DNA of 64,000 nucleotides, from positions 1 to 64,000 of the forward strand of contig JAJXUC010000001.1 of the NCBI GenBank assembly GCA_021783435.1, given 5' to 3'. Shown piece after piece: positions 7,832-18,042 of the stretch (within the stretch, counting starts at the first letter, position 1; each line of letters begins with the position of its first letter). Below the pieces are notes generated by a model. The model saw only the letters and a list, made by a program, of their open reading frames with translations. It ran no database searches and was not told the origin of the DNA. The DNA comes from Pseudomonadota bacterium (GTDB lineage Bacteria; Pseudomonadota; Gammaproteobacteria; Burkholderiales; Burkholderiaceae). Both the position numbers and the translations under genes were made by a program.

Positions 7832-9553
7832 CTACGCGCGGTGCAACGTGCGCCCCATGCTGACGGAGAGTCCTTTCACCCGGGTTCGCGCGCGAACCAT
7901 GGCGTCGGGCAGGGTTCCGGCGCGCAAGCCCTGGCCTTCTTCCCGAGCGAGGTCGGCACCGGCACCATGGAGCCATACGGCGGCGCGCGCGGCAGCCATC
8001 GCTGCATTCGGGTCTCTGGTGGGCGCGATGCAGGCGGCGAGCGCGCCGCTGAGCACGTCGCCGCTCCCGGCCGTGGCCAGCAGACCATTGCCGCTGGAGT
8101 TGATCCACAGGGCGCCGTCCGGCGTGGTCATCAGGCTGCCCGCTCCTTTGAGCACGCAGTGTGCCCGGCTCAGGGTGGACAGGGTACGCGCAGCGCTCAA
8201 ACGATCGGCCTGAACTTGGGTGGTGGTCCATTGCAGCAAACCCGCTGCTTCTCGGGGATGCGGGGTCAACCAGGTTGGGGAGTGGCGTTGTCGCAGCGCC
8301 TGCCAAAGCACGCCGTCGCGAGCTTGGCCTGCGAGCAAGTTAAGTCCGTCGGCATCGATGACCAAGAGCTGATCGAGCGCCAGCAACGCCTGCAGGATGG
8401 ACAAGGCCTCGGCGGACATGCCTGCGCCTGGCCCGAAAACCACACAGCATCGGCCCTCTCGCGTGGGTGCATGCTGGGCCATTTCCAGCATGGCTTGCGG
8501 TTTGCGCAGCATGAGCTCAGGCCCGGCGGGGTCGAACGATGGCGCTTGCGGATCGAGCAGGGCTGTGAACACGCGCCCGGCACCCAAGGCCAGGGCAGCG
8601 CGTGAGGCAAGCAGAGCGGCGCCGGTCATGCCTGTTGCACCGCCGAAGATCAACACGTCTCCGCGCTCGCCTTTGTGCGCTGCCGATCCGGGCTGCGGCA
8701 ATGCGGCGATGGCATCGGCCGCGCTGAGGAGCATGGCTGTCGCATGGGTGTGGGGTTCGGGGGTCAGAGTCTCCGAGCCGCTGCTTTGCTCCGGTAGCGT
8801 CCCCGGGGGGGCGGGGAAACCGGCGGCGAACCGGCGTTGTTGTGAGGTGGCGCTGTCACTCGGTTCGCCCCATGCGTCCAGATCGTCCAGCCAGAGCTCG
8901 CCACAGGCGTGGATGTCGGGCCCGGTCAGCAGGCCTGGCTTGAGGCCAAGCAGGGTGAGTGTGACTTCGGCACGGACCAGCTCTCCTGGCGCTGTGCCAG
9001 TGGCGCTCGCCAAACCGGAGGGCAGATCGACCGCCAGGACAGGTGCCGGATGCTGCGCCAAGGCGGTCATGGCCGCGGCTAACTCGCCTTCAGGTGCGCG
9101 GTTGAGACCGATGCCGAGCAGGGCATCAAGGATGAGATCCACCCCGTCCCATGCCGATGTTGCAGCGTCATGCGTCCATGGCAAGGGTCGCAAGCCTGCG
9201 CTGTGAGCCAGGCGCAAGGCCCAGAGCCAGTCGGCGGGCCGTACCGCCGATTGCCAGTCAGTGGGTGCGCCGCAAGCCACCATCCAGACCGAAACCTGCA
9301 CGTCATGCCGCACCAAATCTGCCGCCGCGACCAAGCCGTCGCCGCCGTTGTTGCCGGGGCCGCACAGTACGCTCACCTGCCGCGCATGGGGGAAGCGAGC
9401 ACGCACGAGGCGGCTGATGGCGTCTCCAGCGCGTTGCATCAGGCTGTGCGGCGGCAAATCGGATGCTGCGTCGCGTTCGATGCGTCGTAATGTGGCTGTG
9501 TCCCAGACCGGCAGCGAGCCACCCGGTTGCACGTTCGTCATGCGACGCATCAT
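7832..9553 (-). CDS. nnr: Bifunctional NAD(P)H-hydrate epimerase / ADP-dependent dehydratase
   Basis: A 573-residue fusion that repairs damaged NADHX and NADPHX. The N-terminal YjeF_N epimerase half has GPGNNGGDGLVAA near residue 65; the C-terminal carbohydrate-kinase-like dehydratase half starts at HKGERGDVLIFGG and has LTPHPREAAGLL and GSGDVLSGAL, the nucleotide-binding end. The length fits the fused enzyme of most bacteria (E. coli YjeF is 515), with a Ser/Pro-rich spacer between the halves. ATG 9553 is preferred over 9550 and 9541 because TGAGG lies about ten bases upstream. It follows the second chrA gene by 12 bases on the same strand and is probably transcribed with it. Confidence 0.92.
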   Translation of the reverse strand: MMRRMTNVQPGGSLPVWDTATLRRIERDAASDLPPHSLMQRAGDAISRLVRARFPHARQVSVLCGPGNNGGDGLVAAADLVRHDVQVSVWMVACGAPTDWQSAVRPADWLWALRLAHSAGLRPLPWTHDAATSAWDGVDLILDALLGIGLNRAPEGELAAAMTALAQHPAPVLAVDLPSGLASATGTAPGELVRAEVTLTLLGLKPGLLTGPDIHACGELWLDDLDAWGEPSDSATSQQRRFAAGFPAPPGTLPEQSSGSETLTPEPHTHATAMLLSAADAIAALPQPGSAAHKGERGDVLIFGGATGMTGAALLASRAALALGAGRVFTALLDPQAPSFDPAGPELMLRKPQAMLEMAQHAPTREGRCCVVFGPGAGMSAEALSILQALLALDQLLVIDADGLNLLAGQARDGVLWQALRQRHSPTWLTPHPREAAGLLQWTTTQVQADRLSAARTLSTLSRAHCVLKGAGSLMTTPDGALWINSSGNGLLATAGSGDVLSGALAACIAPTRDPNAAMAAARAAVWLHGAGADLAREEGQGLRAGTLPDAMVRARTRVKGLSVSMGRTLHRA

Positions 9554-9565
9554 GGCGTTCAGACC

Positions 9566-10111
9566 TCACATCAGACCAAGGGCGCCGGCAACTGCGCCAC
9601 CCAGCAAGAGCCAGAGTGGGTTGATGCGCGTCCACAGGTTCAGAGCGACCACCACGGCAACGATGCATCCTTCCAGCACGGCATGAACGTTTTGCGCCGC
9701 CAGCAGCCAGCCGGAAGACAGCAGCAGACCCACGGTGATGGGCGCCAGGCCATCGTGGATGGCCCGGATCCAGCGGTGTTCGGGGTTGTTGCTGCTGTAG
9801 CGAAAGTAGGCCAGGGTGATGAGCGTGGATGGCAGGATCAGTCCGATGGCGCCAGCCAGTGCGCCGATCAGTCCGGCAACATGCCAGCCCAGCAGCGCGG
9901 CGAACAAAATCATGTTCGGCCCGGGCGAGGCCTGCCCCAGCGCCAGGGCCGCATTGAACTGTTCGTCGGTCACCCAATGCTGCGCATCGACCAGATAGCG
10001 ATGCATGTCCGGCAGGAGTCCGATGGCGCCGCCGATCGACAGCAGCGACCACAGCATGAAGTGGCCGAACAGGCCGGGTAGAGCCGTCATATTCAGGCTT
10101 GCAGGCGTCAT
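9566..10111 (-). CDS. chrA: Chromate transporter, second half
   Basis: A 181-residue inner-membrane protein of the CHR family. The LFGHFMLWSLLSIGGAIGLLPDMHR motif region followed by ALALGQASPGPNMI is the second-half version of the CHR signature. About six hydrophobic segments follow. In this short-chain subclass two half-size proteins of opposite membrane orientation work together, where long ChrA has both in one chain. The start ATG overlaps the stop of the first half-gene by four bases, so synthesis of the halves is coupled. CHR proteins act in chromate efflux; for short-chain pairs from environmental betaproteobacteria the true substrate is less certain. Confidence 0.88.
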   Translation of the reverse strand: MTPASLNMTALPGLFGHFMLWSLLSIGGAIGLLPDMHRYLVDAQHWVTDEQFNAALALGQASPGPNMILFAALLGWHVAGLIGALAGAIGLILPSTLITLAYFRYSSNNPEHRWIRAIHDGLAPITVGLLLSSGWLLAAQNVHAVLEGCIVAVVVALNLWTRINPLWLLLGGAVAGALGLM

Positions 10112-10686
10112 GGCGTCCGCCGCCCAAAGCGTGCAATCAGCACTGCCAATGGTCCCAGCGCCAGCATGACGCCAAGCAACTGCCAGCGCAGCAGCCCGAC
10201 GCTGATGAATGCCGCGGCAGCCCAAAGCGGTGCCGTGCGCGCAAGCCGCAGCGCCGGCGCCAGGCGCAGCGCCATGGCAATGATCAGCCCTGCTGTGACC
10301 ACCTCCATGCCACGCAGCGCGTTGTGCACCAGAGGAACAGTCGCCCAGGTGGAATAGCCGACAGCGATGAACAGCACGATGACGAGCGGCGCGGCCAGCA
10401 TGCCTGCCAGCGCCGCAAGCGCTCCGCGCCAGCCGAAGCTGCGTTGGCCAACCATCAGCGACAGGTTGATGAGATTGGGCCCTGGCAGCACCTGGCTGAT
10501 GGACAACAGATTGATGAATTCCTGGCGACTGAGCCATTGTTTCTCGTCCACCAAGACGCGCTGGGCGAACGGCAGCACACCGCCGAACCCGGACAGCGTC
10601 AGGCGGTTGAAGGACCAGAACAAATCACGCAGATTGCGCGGTGCGGGCGCGGGATGCTCCGTGGATGGTGAGATGGCGATGTTCAT
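10108..10686 (-). CDS. chrA: Chromate transporter, first half
   Basis: A 192-residue inner-membrane protein of the CHR family, partner of the gene that overlaps it by four bases downstream. The signature FWSFNRLTLSGFGGVLPFAQRVLV and then LLSISQVLPGPNLINLSLMVG define the first half. ATG 10686 is selected; an in-frame TTG at 10743 would give a 19-residue extension without a ribosome site. Upstream lies the AT-rich region shared with the divergent isocitrate lyase gene. No chrB-type regulator is next to it, so chromate-inducible control is not supported here. Confidence 0.88.
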   Translation of the reverse strand: MNIAISPSTEHPAPAPRNLRDLFWSFNRLTLSGFGGVLPFAQRVLVDEKQWLSRQEFINLLSISQVLPGPNLINLSLMVGQRSFGWRGALAALAGMLAAPLVIVLFIAVGYSTWATVPLVHNALRGMEVVTAGLIIAMALRLAPALRLARTAPLWAAAAFISVGLLRWQLLGVMLALGPLAVLIARFGRRTP

Positions 10687-10744
10687 GGGGTCAGGCGCGG
10701 ATTGCGGAACAGCGCTGGCAAGGCTGTCAGGCCACCCAAGCAAG

Positions 10745-10925
10745 CTGAATCAGAGAATTTCAGAATATGCGCTTTCAATTTCACGATATGGAAATGACAT
10801 GTTGCACAGCAAGAGTATGGTGTTCTGAATCACGAATTTTGATTTCATATCGCAATAAATACAATGTAATATATTGATTTATAAAGAATAAAAAAATAGT
10901 CTTGTATAAGATACAACACTATGGT
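10745..10925. promoter_or_regulatory. AT-rich control region between chrA and aceA
   Basis: About 180 bases clearly richer in A and T than anything around them, with runs such as ATAAAGAATAAAAAAATAG. The short imperfect dyad CTTGTATAAG (10901-10910) contains TATAAG, a possible -10 for aceA, but the matching -35 position is weak. The composition suggests promoter melting and regulator or nucleoid-protein binding. Isocitrate lyase is normally under carbon control. No specific operator is identified. Confidence 0.4.
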
Positions 10926-10985
10926 GCGGCGCACAGGCGGTGTAAGCTTGCCGCATCTTTTCCACCCACTCCCGGAGATCGTCTC

Positions 10986-12293
<1,308 letters not shown>

Positions 12294-12336
12294 AGTCACA
12301 AAACAGGAGAGCGGGCTCAATCCGCCGAGGAGACAA

Positions 12337-12362
12337 GGCCACCGCGAGGTGGCCGTTTTTTT
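12337..12362 (+). terminator. Intrinsic terminator of aceA
   Basis: GGCCACC, a GCGA tetraloop and GGTGGCC are followed by G and seven T. It lies 44 bases after the aceA stop and before the end of the convergent smpB gene. Confidence 0.9.
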
Positions 12363-12389
12363 GGGGCCTGGAACGCGGGGGCTGCCGCC

Positions 12390-12848
12390 TCATTCGCCCT
12401 GCTTGTGACCCTGGCGCATGAGGCGGGCCTTTTCACGATCCCAGTCGCGCTTGGATTCGGTGTCGCGTTTGTCATGCAGTTTCTTGCCGCGGCCCAGGGC
12501 GAAGTCGAGCTTGATCCGGGCGTCTTTGTAATGCAGGTTCAGCGGCACCAGGGTGTAGCCGCGCTGTTCCACCTTGCCGATGAGGCGACGAATTTCGTCC
12601 TTGTGCAGCAGCAGCTTGCGCGTGCGGCTGGCATCGGGATGCACATGGGTTGATGCACTCTGCAAGGGGGTGACGTTCATGCCGACCAGAAACATTTCGC
12701 CGTCACGAATGAGCACGTAGCCGTCGAGCAACTGCGCGCGACCGGCGCGGATGGCCTTCACCTCCCAACCTTCGAGCACCAAACCAGCCTCGAAGCGGTC
12801 CTCGAGAAAATAGTTGAAAGCGGCTTTCCGATTTTCGGCGATGCTCAT
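12390..12848 (-). CDS. smpB: SsrA-binding protein SmpB
   Basis: A 152-residue tmRNA-binding protein required for trans-translation, which frees ribosomes stalled on broken mRNA. The conserved start [32 protein letters not shown], the central [24 protein letters not shown] and the C-terminal tail [23 protein letters not shown], which enters the mRNA channel, are all present. The length is typical. It diverges from ratA with 60 bases between start codons. No tmRNA gene is seen in the window. Confidence 0.97.
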   Translation of the reverse strand: MSIAENRKAAFNYFLEDRFEAGLVLEGWEVKAIRAGRAQLLDGYVLIRDGEMFLVGMNVTPLQSASTHVHPDASRTRKLLLHKDEIRRLIGKVEQRGYTLVPLNLHYKDARIKLDFALGRGKKLHDKRDTESKRDWDREKARLMRQGHKQGE

Positions 12849-12854
12849 GATGCG

Positions 12855-12885
12855 TTGTCGCGGCGCGTGGCCGTTTTTTTACAAT
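12855..12885 (+). promoter_or_regulatory. Possible promoter of ratA-rnfH
   Basis: TACAAT at 12880-12885 is a good -10 box, with TTGTCG at 12855-12860 as a -35 at a long 19-base spacing. Transcription would start about 17 bases before the ratA ATG. The region is the only non-coding sequence between the divergent smpB and ratA genes. Confidence 0.35.
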
Positions 12886-12908
12886 TGCCCATTTTAAGAA
12901 CTCTCTTC

Positions 12909-13343
12909 ATGGCCGTCGTTCACAAGTCCGTTCTGATCTGGTACAGCGCAAGCCAAATGTACGGGTTGGTGACAGATGTGGCCTCCTATCCGCAATTCCT
13001 CCCCTGGTGCGGTGGGACGCAGGTGCACGAGGCCACTCCCGAGCAGATGCGCGCCACCATTCGCATCGATTTCAAGGGAGTGAAGCAGAGTTTCACCACC
13101 GTGAACACCCAGGTCCCCGGGCGAGAGATTCATCTGCGTCTGGTGGATGGGCCGTTTTCGGATTTGCAGGGCCACTGGCGTTTCACCCCGCTGGAGGGTG
13201 ATAAGGCTTGCAAGATCGACTTCGAGTTGCACTATCACTTCTCCAGCAGGCTGGTGGAAGCCGTGATTGGCCCGGTGTTCGGCCATATCGCCAAGACCTT
13301 TGTCGACTCCTTCGTGCAACGCGCCGAAACGATGTATGGCTGA
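12909..13343 (+). CDS. ratA: RatA-family ubiquinone-binding START-like protein
   Basis: A 144-residue START/Bet v1-like protein. The sequence from MAVVHKSVLIWYSASQMYGLVTDVASYPQFLPWC through the final AKTFVDSFVQRAETMYG covers the whole domain of the COQ10/RatA family. E. coli RatA (YfjG) was reported to block 70S assembly, while COQ10 homologues bind ubiquinone; which applies here is unknown. ATG 12909 gives the family length. The gene overlaps rnfH by eight bases, the usual arrangement of this pair. Confidence 0.9.
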   Translation: MAVVHKSVLIWYSASQMYGLVTDVASYPQFLPWCGGTQVHEATPEQMRATIRIDFKGVKQSFTTVNTQVPGREIHLRLVDGPFSDLQGHWRFTPLEGDKACKIDFELHYHFSSRLVEAVIGPVFGHIAKTFVDSFVQRAETMYG

Positions 13344-13671
13344 ACGGCACGCTGCAGTTGGTCCGGGGCTGATCGAGGTCGAGGTCCGCTGGATCCCCGC
13401 TTCCGGTGTGGTCCAGGTGTGCACGGTTCGGCTCACACCCGGCGCAAGTCTGGGTGACGCGGTGAGCCGCAGCGGTTTGGATTTGCCTGACAACAGTTGG
13501 CGCAACCCAAGCGGCCACCTGCGCCTGGCCGTCTTCGGTGTGCTCAAACCTGCCAGCGCCTTGGTACAGCCGGGTGATTGCATCGACGTCACCCGGCCCC
13601 TGACGCTGGACCCGAAGGAGGCGCGACGGGCACGGGCGCGCAAGGCGGCAATCCGACGACAGGCGCGCTGA
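13336..13671 (+). CDS. rnfH: RnfH/RatB-family protein
   Basis: A 111-residue ubiquitin-like beta-grasp protein of the RnfH family. Typical segments are IEVEVRWI near the start, VGVFG-like VFGVLKPASALVQPGDCIDVTRPLTLDPKEARRARARK at the end. The basic tail is a family trait. The start ATG lies inside the last codons of ratA, giving an eight-base overlap. Despite its name the family is best known as the partner (RatB) of RatA, and its biochemical role is not settled. No rnf electron-transport genes are nearby. Confidence 0.88.
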   Translation: MAERHAAVGPGLIEVEVRWIPASGVVQVCTVRLTPGASLGDAVSRSGLDLPDNSWRNPSGHLRLAVFGVLKPASALVQPGDCIDVTRPLTLDPKEARRARARKAAIRRQAR

Positions 13672-13696
13672 GGTTAGGGCCAGTTCGGGTCGGGGA

Positions 13697-15136
13697 TCAA
13701 AGCTGAGGGGTCGGCAGGACATCGGCCGGATCGCGCTGCAGCCAGATGCGCAGCATCAAGCCACCGCCCTTGGCGTTGCTGATCTCCAGCCGGCCCGCCA
13801 TGCGGGCGATGGTGCGATCGACGATGGCCAAACCTAGGCCGGTACCTTTCGCGGCGGTGCGCGCCTCGTTACCACGGAAAAACGGTCGGGTGAGCAGGGG
13901 TAGATGCTCGCTGGTGACGCCGGGGCCGTGGTCGCGCACGCTCAGGCAGACCTCGTTGCGGCGCTTGCTGATGCCGATGTCCAGCTCGACCCGGTTGCTG
14001 CCGGGCGTTCGACCGTAGCGTCTGGCGTTCTCGATCAGATTCACGATGATGCGCTGCAACTCCAGGGGGTCGGCCAGGGCCAGGGCCTCAGCGTTGCTCG
14101 GCATGCGGATGCGCAAATCGGCATCCTTGCTGTAGTCCGCCATGATCTTGGTCACCAGATCGGGCAGGTCCACGCTTTCGCGTACTGGACTGGCGGTGCG
14201 TGCGTACTCCATGAACTTGCTGATGATCGAGTCCGCCTGTTCGATGTCGGCAATGATGTCCTGCCGTGACTGGGGATCAGGAACGCTCAGTTCGGCCTCG
14301 AGGCGCAAACGTGCAAGCGGCGTGCGGATGTCGTGGGAAATGCCGGCCAGCATCAAGGCCCGGTCCCGGTCGATTTCCTGCAGCGCGCGCGCCATACGGT
14401 TGAAGCCTCGATTGACTTCGCGGATTTCCTGCGTGCCCGATGTCTCGTTGAGTTGTTGCGAAAAATCGCCTTCACGCACCGAGACCGTGGCGATGCTCAA
14501 GTCGCGCAACGGACGATTGATGAAACGCGCGATGATGGCCGCGCCGATCATCGCCAGCAACGTTGCCAGGACACCCCAGATGATCCAGGCCTCGCCCAGC
14601 GAGGGGTCAATGCGCGAGCGGTCGAGCAACAACCAATAGTCGCTGTGCTCGATGCGAAAACCGATCCACAGCCCGGAGCGGCCGTTCACCACGTCGGCAA
14701 AATCCAGTTTTTCGTGCAGACGCTGATCGACCGAAGCCGTCAGGCGACGGGTGAAATCCGTGTGCGCCATCGGCGTCCACTGGTCGCTGGGTTCGCGCGG
14801 ATAGATGTAGATGTCCTCGCGCTTGACCAACTCGTCGAGCAGGGCCGTGCGATATTCGGGCGCCGCGTGCACCAGGGCGATGCGGGTGAGGTCGATGAGG
14901 CTGGTGATCTGGCGCGAGGTCTGTTCCACCTGAGGCCCGAGTTGCAGCACGCGAAAGCTCTGGAACCACCCCGCCAGACTGGCCAGCACCAGCAGCACGA
15001 TGAGGAAAAACGTGCGCCAGTAGAGACGGCCGGACAGCCCGCCGAACACCCGCCAAGCCAGGCTCGGCTTGTCCAGATTGGCCGGGCCGGGATCGAGCGG
15101 GGATTGGGGAGGTGGCGCGGGAGCGTCGGCACTCAT
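13697..15136 (-). CDS. EnvZ-type sensor histidine kinase
   Basis: A 479-residue inner-membrane kinase of a two-component system. Membrane segments at about 43-58 and 184-206 enclose a periplasmic sensor of about 125 residues. A HAMP domain follows (207-260), then the dimerisation helix GISHDIRTPLARLRLEAE with phosphorylated His268, and the ATP-binding domain with Asn366/Asn370, DHGPG (402-406) and GTGLGL (431-436). The match to EnvZ and the Bordetella RisS kinase is good over the cytoplasmic part; the sensor domain is too variable to name a signal. ATG 15136 is preferred to an upstream in-frame start at 15205. The response regulator gene lies just upstream on the same strand. Confidence 0.9.
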   Translation of the reverse strand: MSADAPAPPPQSPLDPGPANLDKPSLAWRVFGGLSGRLYWRTFFLIVLLVLASLAGWFQSFRVLQLGPQVEQTSRQITSLIDLTRIALVHAAPEYRTALLDELVKREDIYIYPREPSDQWTPMAHTDFTRRLTASVDQRLHEKLDFADVVNGRSGLWIGFRIEHSDYWLLLDRSRIDPSLGEAWIIWGVLATLLAMIGAAIIARFINRPLRDLSIATVSVREGDFSQQLNETSGTQEIREVNRGFNRMARALQEIDRDRALMLAGISHDIRTPLARLRLEAELSVPDPQSRQDIIADIEQADSIISKFMEYARTASPVRESVDLPDLVTKIMADYSKDADLRIRMPSNAEALALADPLELQRIIVNLIENARRYGRTPGSNRVELDIGISKRRNEVCLSVRDHGPGVTSEHLPLLTRPFFRGNEARTAAKGTGLGLAIVDRTIARMAGRLEISNAKGGGLMLRIWLQRDPADVLPTPQL

Positions 15137-15262
15137 GTTGACAAACTGCAGGGCCGAGAGGTGCCGAGACGGAGCGGGCCTGGCGCTCCCTGGGGGAATC
15201 CGCACGCGGACTGCAGTGGGCTCACGCCGGCGTCAGCGCTGGTCAGGCCGGATGGGCGGAAT

Positions 15263-15991
15263 TCAAGCGTCCTTGGTGTCGGGCACGAACACATAGCCCA
15301 CGCCCCACACGGTCTGGATGTAGCGCGGATGCGCGGGGTCGATCTCGACGATCTTGCGCAGGCGCGAGATGGCGACGTCCAGGCTGCGGTCGAAGGCCTC
15401 GTAGTCGCGGCCGCGGGCCAGCTCAGCCAGGCGGTCGCGCGACAGCGGCTGGCGTGGGTGGCGCACCAGCGCCTTGAGCATGGCGAATTCGCCGGTGGTC
15501 AGGCTGATGAGTTCGCCCTCGCGCGAGAGTTCGCGCCGGGCGAGATCGAGGCTGAAGGGGCCGAACAACACGGTTTCGTCGTCGCGCGCCGGGGCGCCGG
15601 GCAACTCGGGGTTGGGCTGGCGACGCAGCACGGCGCTGATGCGGGCAAGCAGTTCGCGCGGGTTGAAGGGTTTGGGCAGGTAGTCGTCGGCACCCACTTC
15701 GAGGCCGATGATGCGGTCCACGTCTTCGCCTTTGGCGGTGAGCATGATGATGGGGGTGAAATCCTTCGACGAGCGCATGCGCTTGCAGACGGTGAGGCCG
15801 TCTTCGCCGGGCAGCATGAGGTCGAGCACGATGAGATCGAAGCGCTCCTTGACCATCACCCGCGACATCGCCTTGGCGTCTTCGGCGACGAACACCTCGT
15901 AGTTTTCCTGGGCCAGATAGCGTCGCAGCAGGTCGCGGATGCGGGCATCGTCGTCGACCACGAGGATCTTCTTGGGTTTGTCTTGTTGCAT
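15263..15991 (-). CDS. ompR: OmpR-family response regulator
   Basis: A 242-residue two-domain transcription factor. The receiver has the acidic pocket D13-D14, phospho-acceptor Asp57 (LIVLDLMLPGEDG), Thr85 and Lys107 (LPKPFNPREL). The C-terminal winged helix ends RYIQTVWGVGYVFV. It is the cognate partner of the EnvZ-like kinase encoded 126 bases downstream on the same strand. In Burkholderiales this pair (RisA/RisS, OmpR/EnvZ) responds to environmental or osmotic stress; the regulon cannot be seen here. Confidence 0.92.
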   Translation of the reverse strand: MQQDKPKKILVVDDDARIRDLLRRYLAQENYEVFVAEDAKAMSRVMVKERFDLIVLDLMLPGEDGLTVCKRMRSSKDFTPIIMLTAKGEDVDRIIGLEVGADDYLPKPFNPRELLARISAVLRRQPNPELPGAPARDDETVLFGPFSLDLARRELSREGELISLTTGEFAMLKALVRHPRQPLSRDRLAELARGRDYEAFDRSLDVAISRLRKIVEIDPAHPRYIQTVWGVGYVFVPDTKDA

Positions 15992-16072
15992 GGCGGGATG
16001 GTCAGTAGGTTGGAACGCGGTGCACGTTGGGACGGAGTGGTGCCCGGAAACGACGACGGCTTTGTTGTGGCG

Positions 16073-17920
16073 TCAAATGTAACTGTGTTGCTCATGGGTC
16101 GACAAGTTCCCCGGCCCGTGCATGAACTGCAGCGACGCCAGATGGGCATAGAGGCCGCCACGTGCCATCAGCTCGGCATGGTTGCCGATGTCGACGATGC
16201 GGCCGCGCTCCAGCACCACGATGCGGTCGGCGCGCTGCACCGTGGCCAGGCGGTGGGCGATGACGAGGGTGGTGCGTCCCTGCATGGCCTGCTCCAGCGC
16301 GGCCTGCACGGCGCGTTCGCTTTGCGCGTCCAGCGCGCTGGTGGCTTCGTCCAGCAGCAGCAGCGGGGCGTTTTTCAGGATGGCACGGGCGATGCTCAGG
16401 CGCTGGCGCTGGCCGCCCGAAAGCCGCACGCCGCGCTCACCCAGATAGGTGTTGTAGCCCTGCGGCAATTCGCGGATAAAGCCATCGGCCTGCGCGGCGC
16501 GCGCGGCTTGCATGACATCGTGCTCGCTGGCCTCGGGCCTGCCGTAGCGAATGTTGTCGAGCGCACTCGCGGAGAAAATCACTGCATCCTGCGGCACCAG
16601 GCCGATGCGCTCGCGCAGCGCGGCAAGGTCGGCGTGATCGACCCGCACACCGTCCACGCTGACCGCGCCGTGTTGTACGTCGTAAAAGCGCAGCAGCAGC
16701 TGCAACACCGTGGTCTTGCCGGCGCCGCTGGGGCCGACCAGGGCCACGGTTTCGCCCGGTTCCACCAGCAGCGAAAAATCGTCCAGCGCCGGTTGTTCCG
16801 GGCGCGATGGGTAGGTGAAGCGCACATGGGCGAACTGCACGGCGGAGCCGCCTTGCGGCGCCGGCAGCGCCTGCGGCTGGGGCGGATTGGCCACAGGCGA
16901 GCGCTCGGCCAGCAGTTCCATCAGCCGTTCGGTGGCGCCGGCGGCACGCAGCAAGTCGCCGAACACCTCCGAAAGCGAGGCGGCGGAGCCGGCCACCAGG
17001 CCGATGTAGAGCACCGTTTGCCCCAGGGTGCCTGCGCTCATGCGGCCTTCGACCACGGCCACCGTGCCCTGGTACAGGCCATAGATGAGTGCGCCGAACA
17101 GGGCGACGATGACAAAGGCGGTGAGCAGCGCGCGCATGCGGCTGCGTCGCACCGCGGTGGTGAAAGCATCTTCCGCGGCCTGGCTGAAGCGGCGCGATTC
17201 GCCCGGCTCGCGCCCATAGCTCTGCACCGTGGGAATCGCGTTCAGCACCTCGGCGGCGATGGCGCTGGAATCGGCAATGCGGTCCTGACTGGCGCGCGAC
17301 AGCCGCCGCACGCGGCGGCCGATGGTGACCGCGGGGAACACCACCAGCAGGATGACGGCCACCACACTCAGCATCAGGCGCGGGCTGGTGGCAACCAGCA
17401 TGGTCATGCCGCCGAGGAACACCACGCCGTTGCGCAGGCCCATCGACAGGCTGGAGCCGACCACGGTCTGCACCAGCGTGGTGTCGGTGGTCAGGCGCGA
17501 CAGCACCTCGCCGGTTTGCGTGTGTTCGAAGAACTGCGGCGATTGCGTCAGCACATGGCTGTAAACCCGACTGCGCAAATCAGCCGTGACACGCTCGCCC
17601 AGCCAGCTCACCATGTAGTAGCGCGCTGCCGAGAACATGCCCAGCAGCACGGCCAAGCCGAACAGCGCAACGAAATGAATGCTGAGGCCGCCGCGGCTGG
17701 CGTTGGTCGAGGGGTGCAGCAGGCCGCCGTCGATCAGCCAGCGCAAAGCCAGAGGAAAACTCAGGGTACTGCCGGCGGCCAGCAGCAAAAACACCAGGGC
17801 CAGCGCAATGCGGCCGCGATAAGGCCGCAGGAAGGGCAGCAACTGCTGCAGCGGGCCCAAGCTGCGCGGACCCGCTTGTGCCGGCAAGCTCGACAGGATG
17901 CTGGTGGGAGCGTCAGCCAT
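16073..17920 (-). CDS. ABC exporter, fused permease and ATPase (MsbA/ABCB-like)
   Basis: A 615-residue half-transporter that would dimerise in the inner membrane. Six transmembrane segments occupy residues about 35-320. The nucleotide-binding domain has Walker A GPSGAGKT (396-403), Q-loop VPQDAVIFS, signature LSGGQ (500-504), Walker B LLLLDEA (520-526) and an H-loop IAHR. The TMD with PQFFEHTQTGEVLSRLTTD resembles the group of multidrug/lipid exporters annotated MsbA-like rather than true MsbA, since no lipid A genes are adjacent. Substrate unknown. It precedes ompR on the same strand but the gap contains other signals, so co-transcription is unproven. Confidence 0.88.
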   Translation of the reverse strand: MADAPTSILSSLPAQAGPRSLGPLQQLLPFLRPYRGRIALALVFLLLAAGSTLSFPLALRWLIDGGLLHPSTNASRGGLSIHFVALFGLAVLLGMFSAARYYMVSWLGERVTADLRSRVYSHVLTQSPQFFEHTQTGEVLSRLTTDTTLVQTVVGSSLSMGLRNGVVFLGGMTMLVATSPRLMLSVVAVILLVVFPAVTIGRRVRRLSRASQDRIADSSAIAAEVLNAIPTVQSYGREPGESRRFSQAAEDAFTTAVRRSRMRALLTAFVIVALFGALIYGLYQGTVAVVEGRMSAGTLGQTVLYIGLVAGSAASLSEVFGDLLRAAGATERLMELLAERSPVANPPQPQALPAPQGGSAVQFAHVRFTYPSRPEQPALDDFSLLVEPGETVALVGPSGAGKTTVLQLLLRFYDVQHGAVSVDGVRVDHADLAALRERIGLVPQDAVIFSASALDNIRYGRPEASEHDVMQAARAAQADGFIRELPQGYNTYLGERGVRLSGGQRQRLSIARAILKNAPLLLLDEATSALDAQSERAVQAALEQAMQGRTTLVIAHRLATVQRADRIVVLERGRIVDIGNHAELMARGGLYAHLASLQFMHGPGNLSTHEQHSYI

Positions 17921-18042
17921 GCATCATCGTAGGCCCTGAACGGTGGCGTGAGCAGGCGCCAATCCGAGAGACGTTGCGCCGCAGGCGGCGGGATGTTGCC
18001 TGACGCAAGGCTTGGGCTCGCGCCGACGGGCGTCCTTGGTGC

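Noticed and set aside
14333..17932. A very long + strand open frame (about 1199 codons) across the kinase, regulator and ABC exporter genes
   Set aside because: It is antisense to three clear genes, has a His/Gly/Arg-rich composition typical of GC-rich shadow frames, and matches no family.
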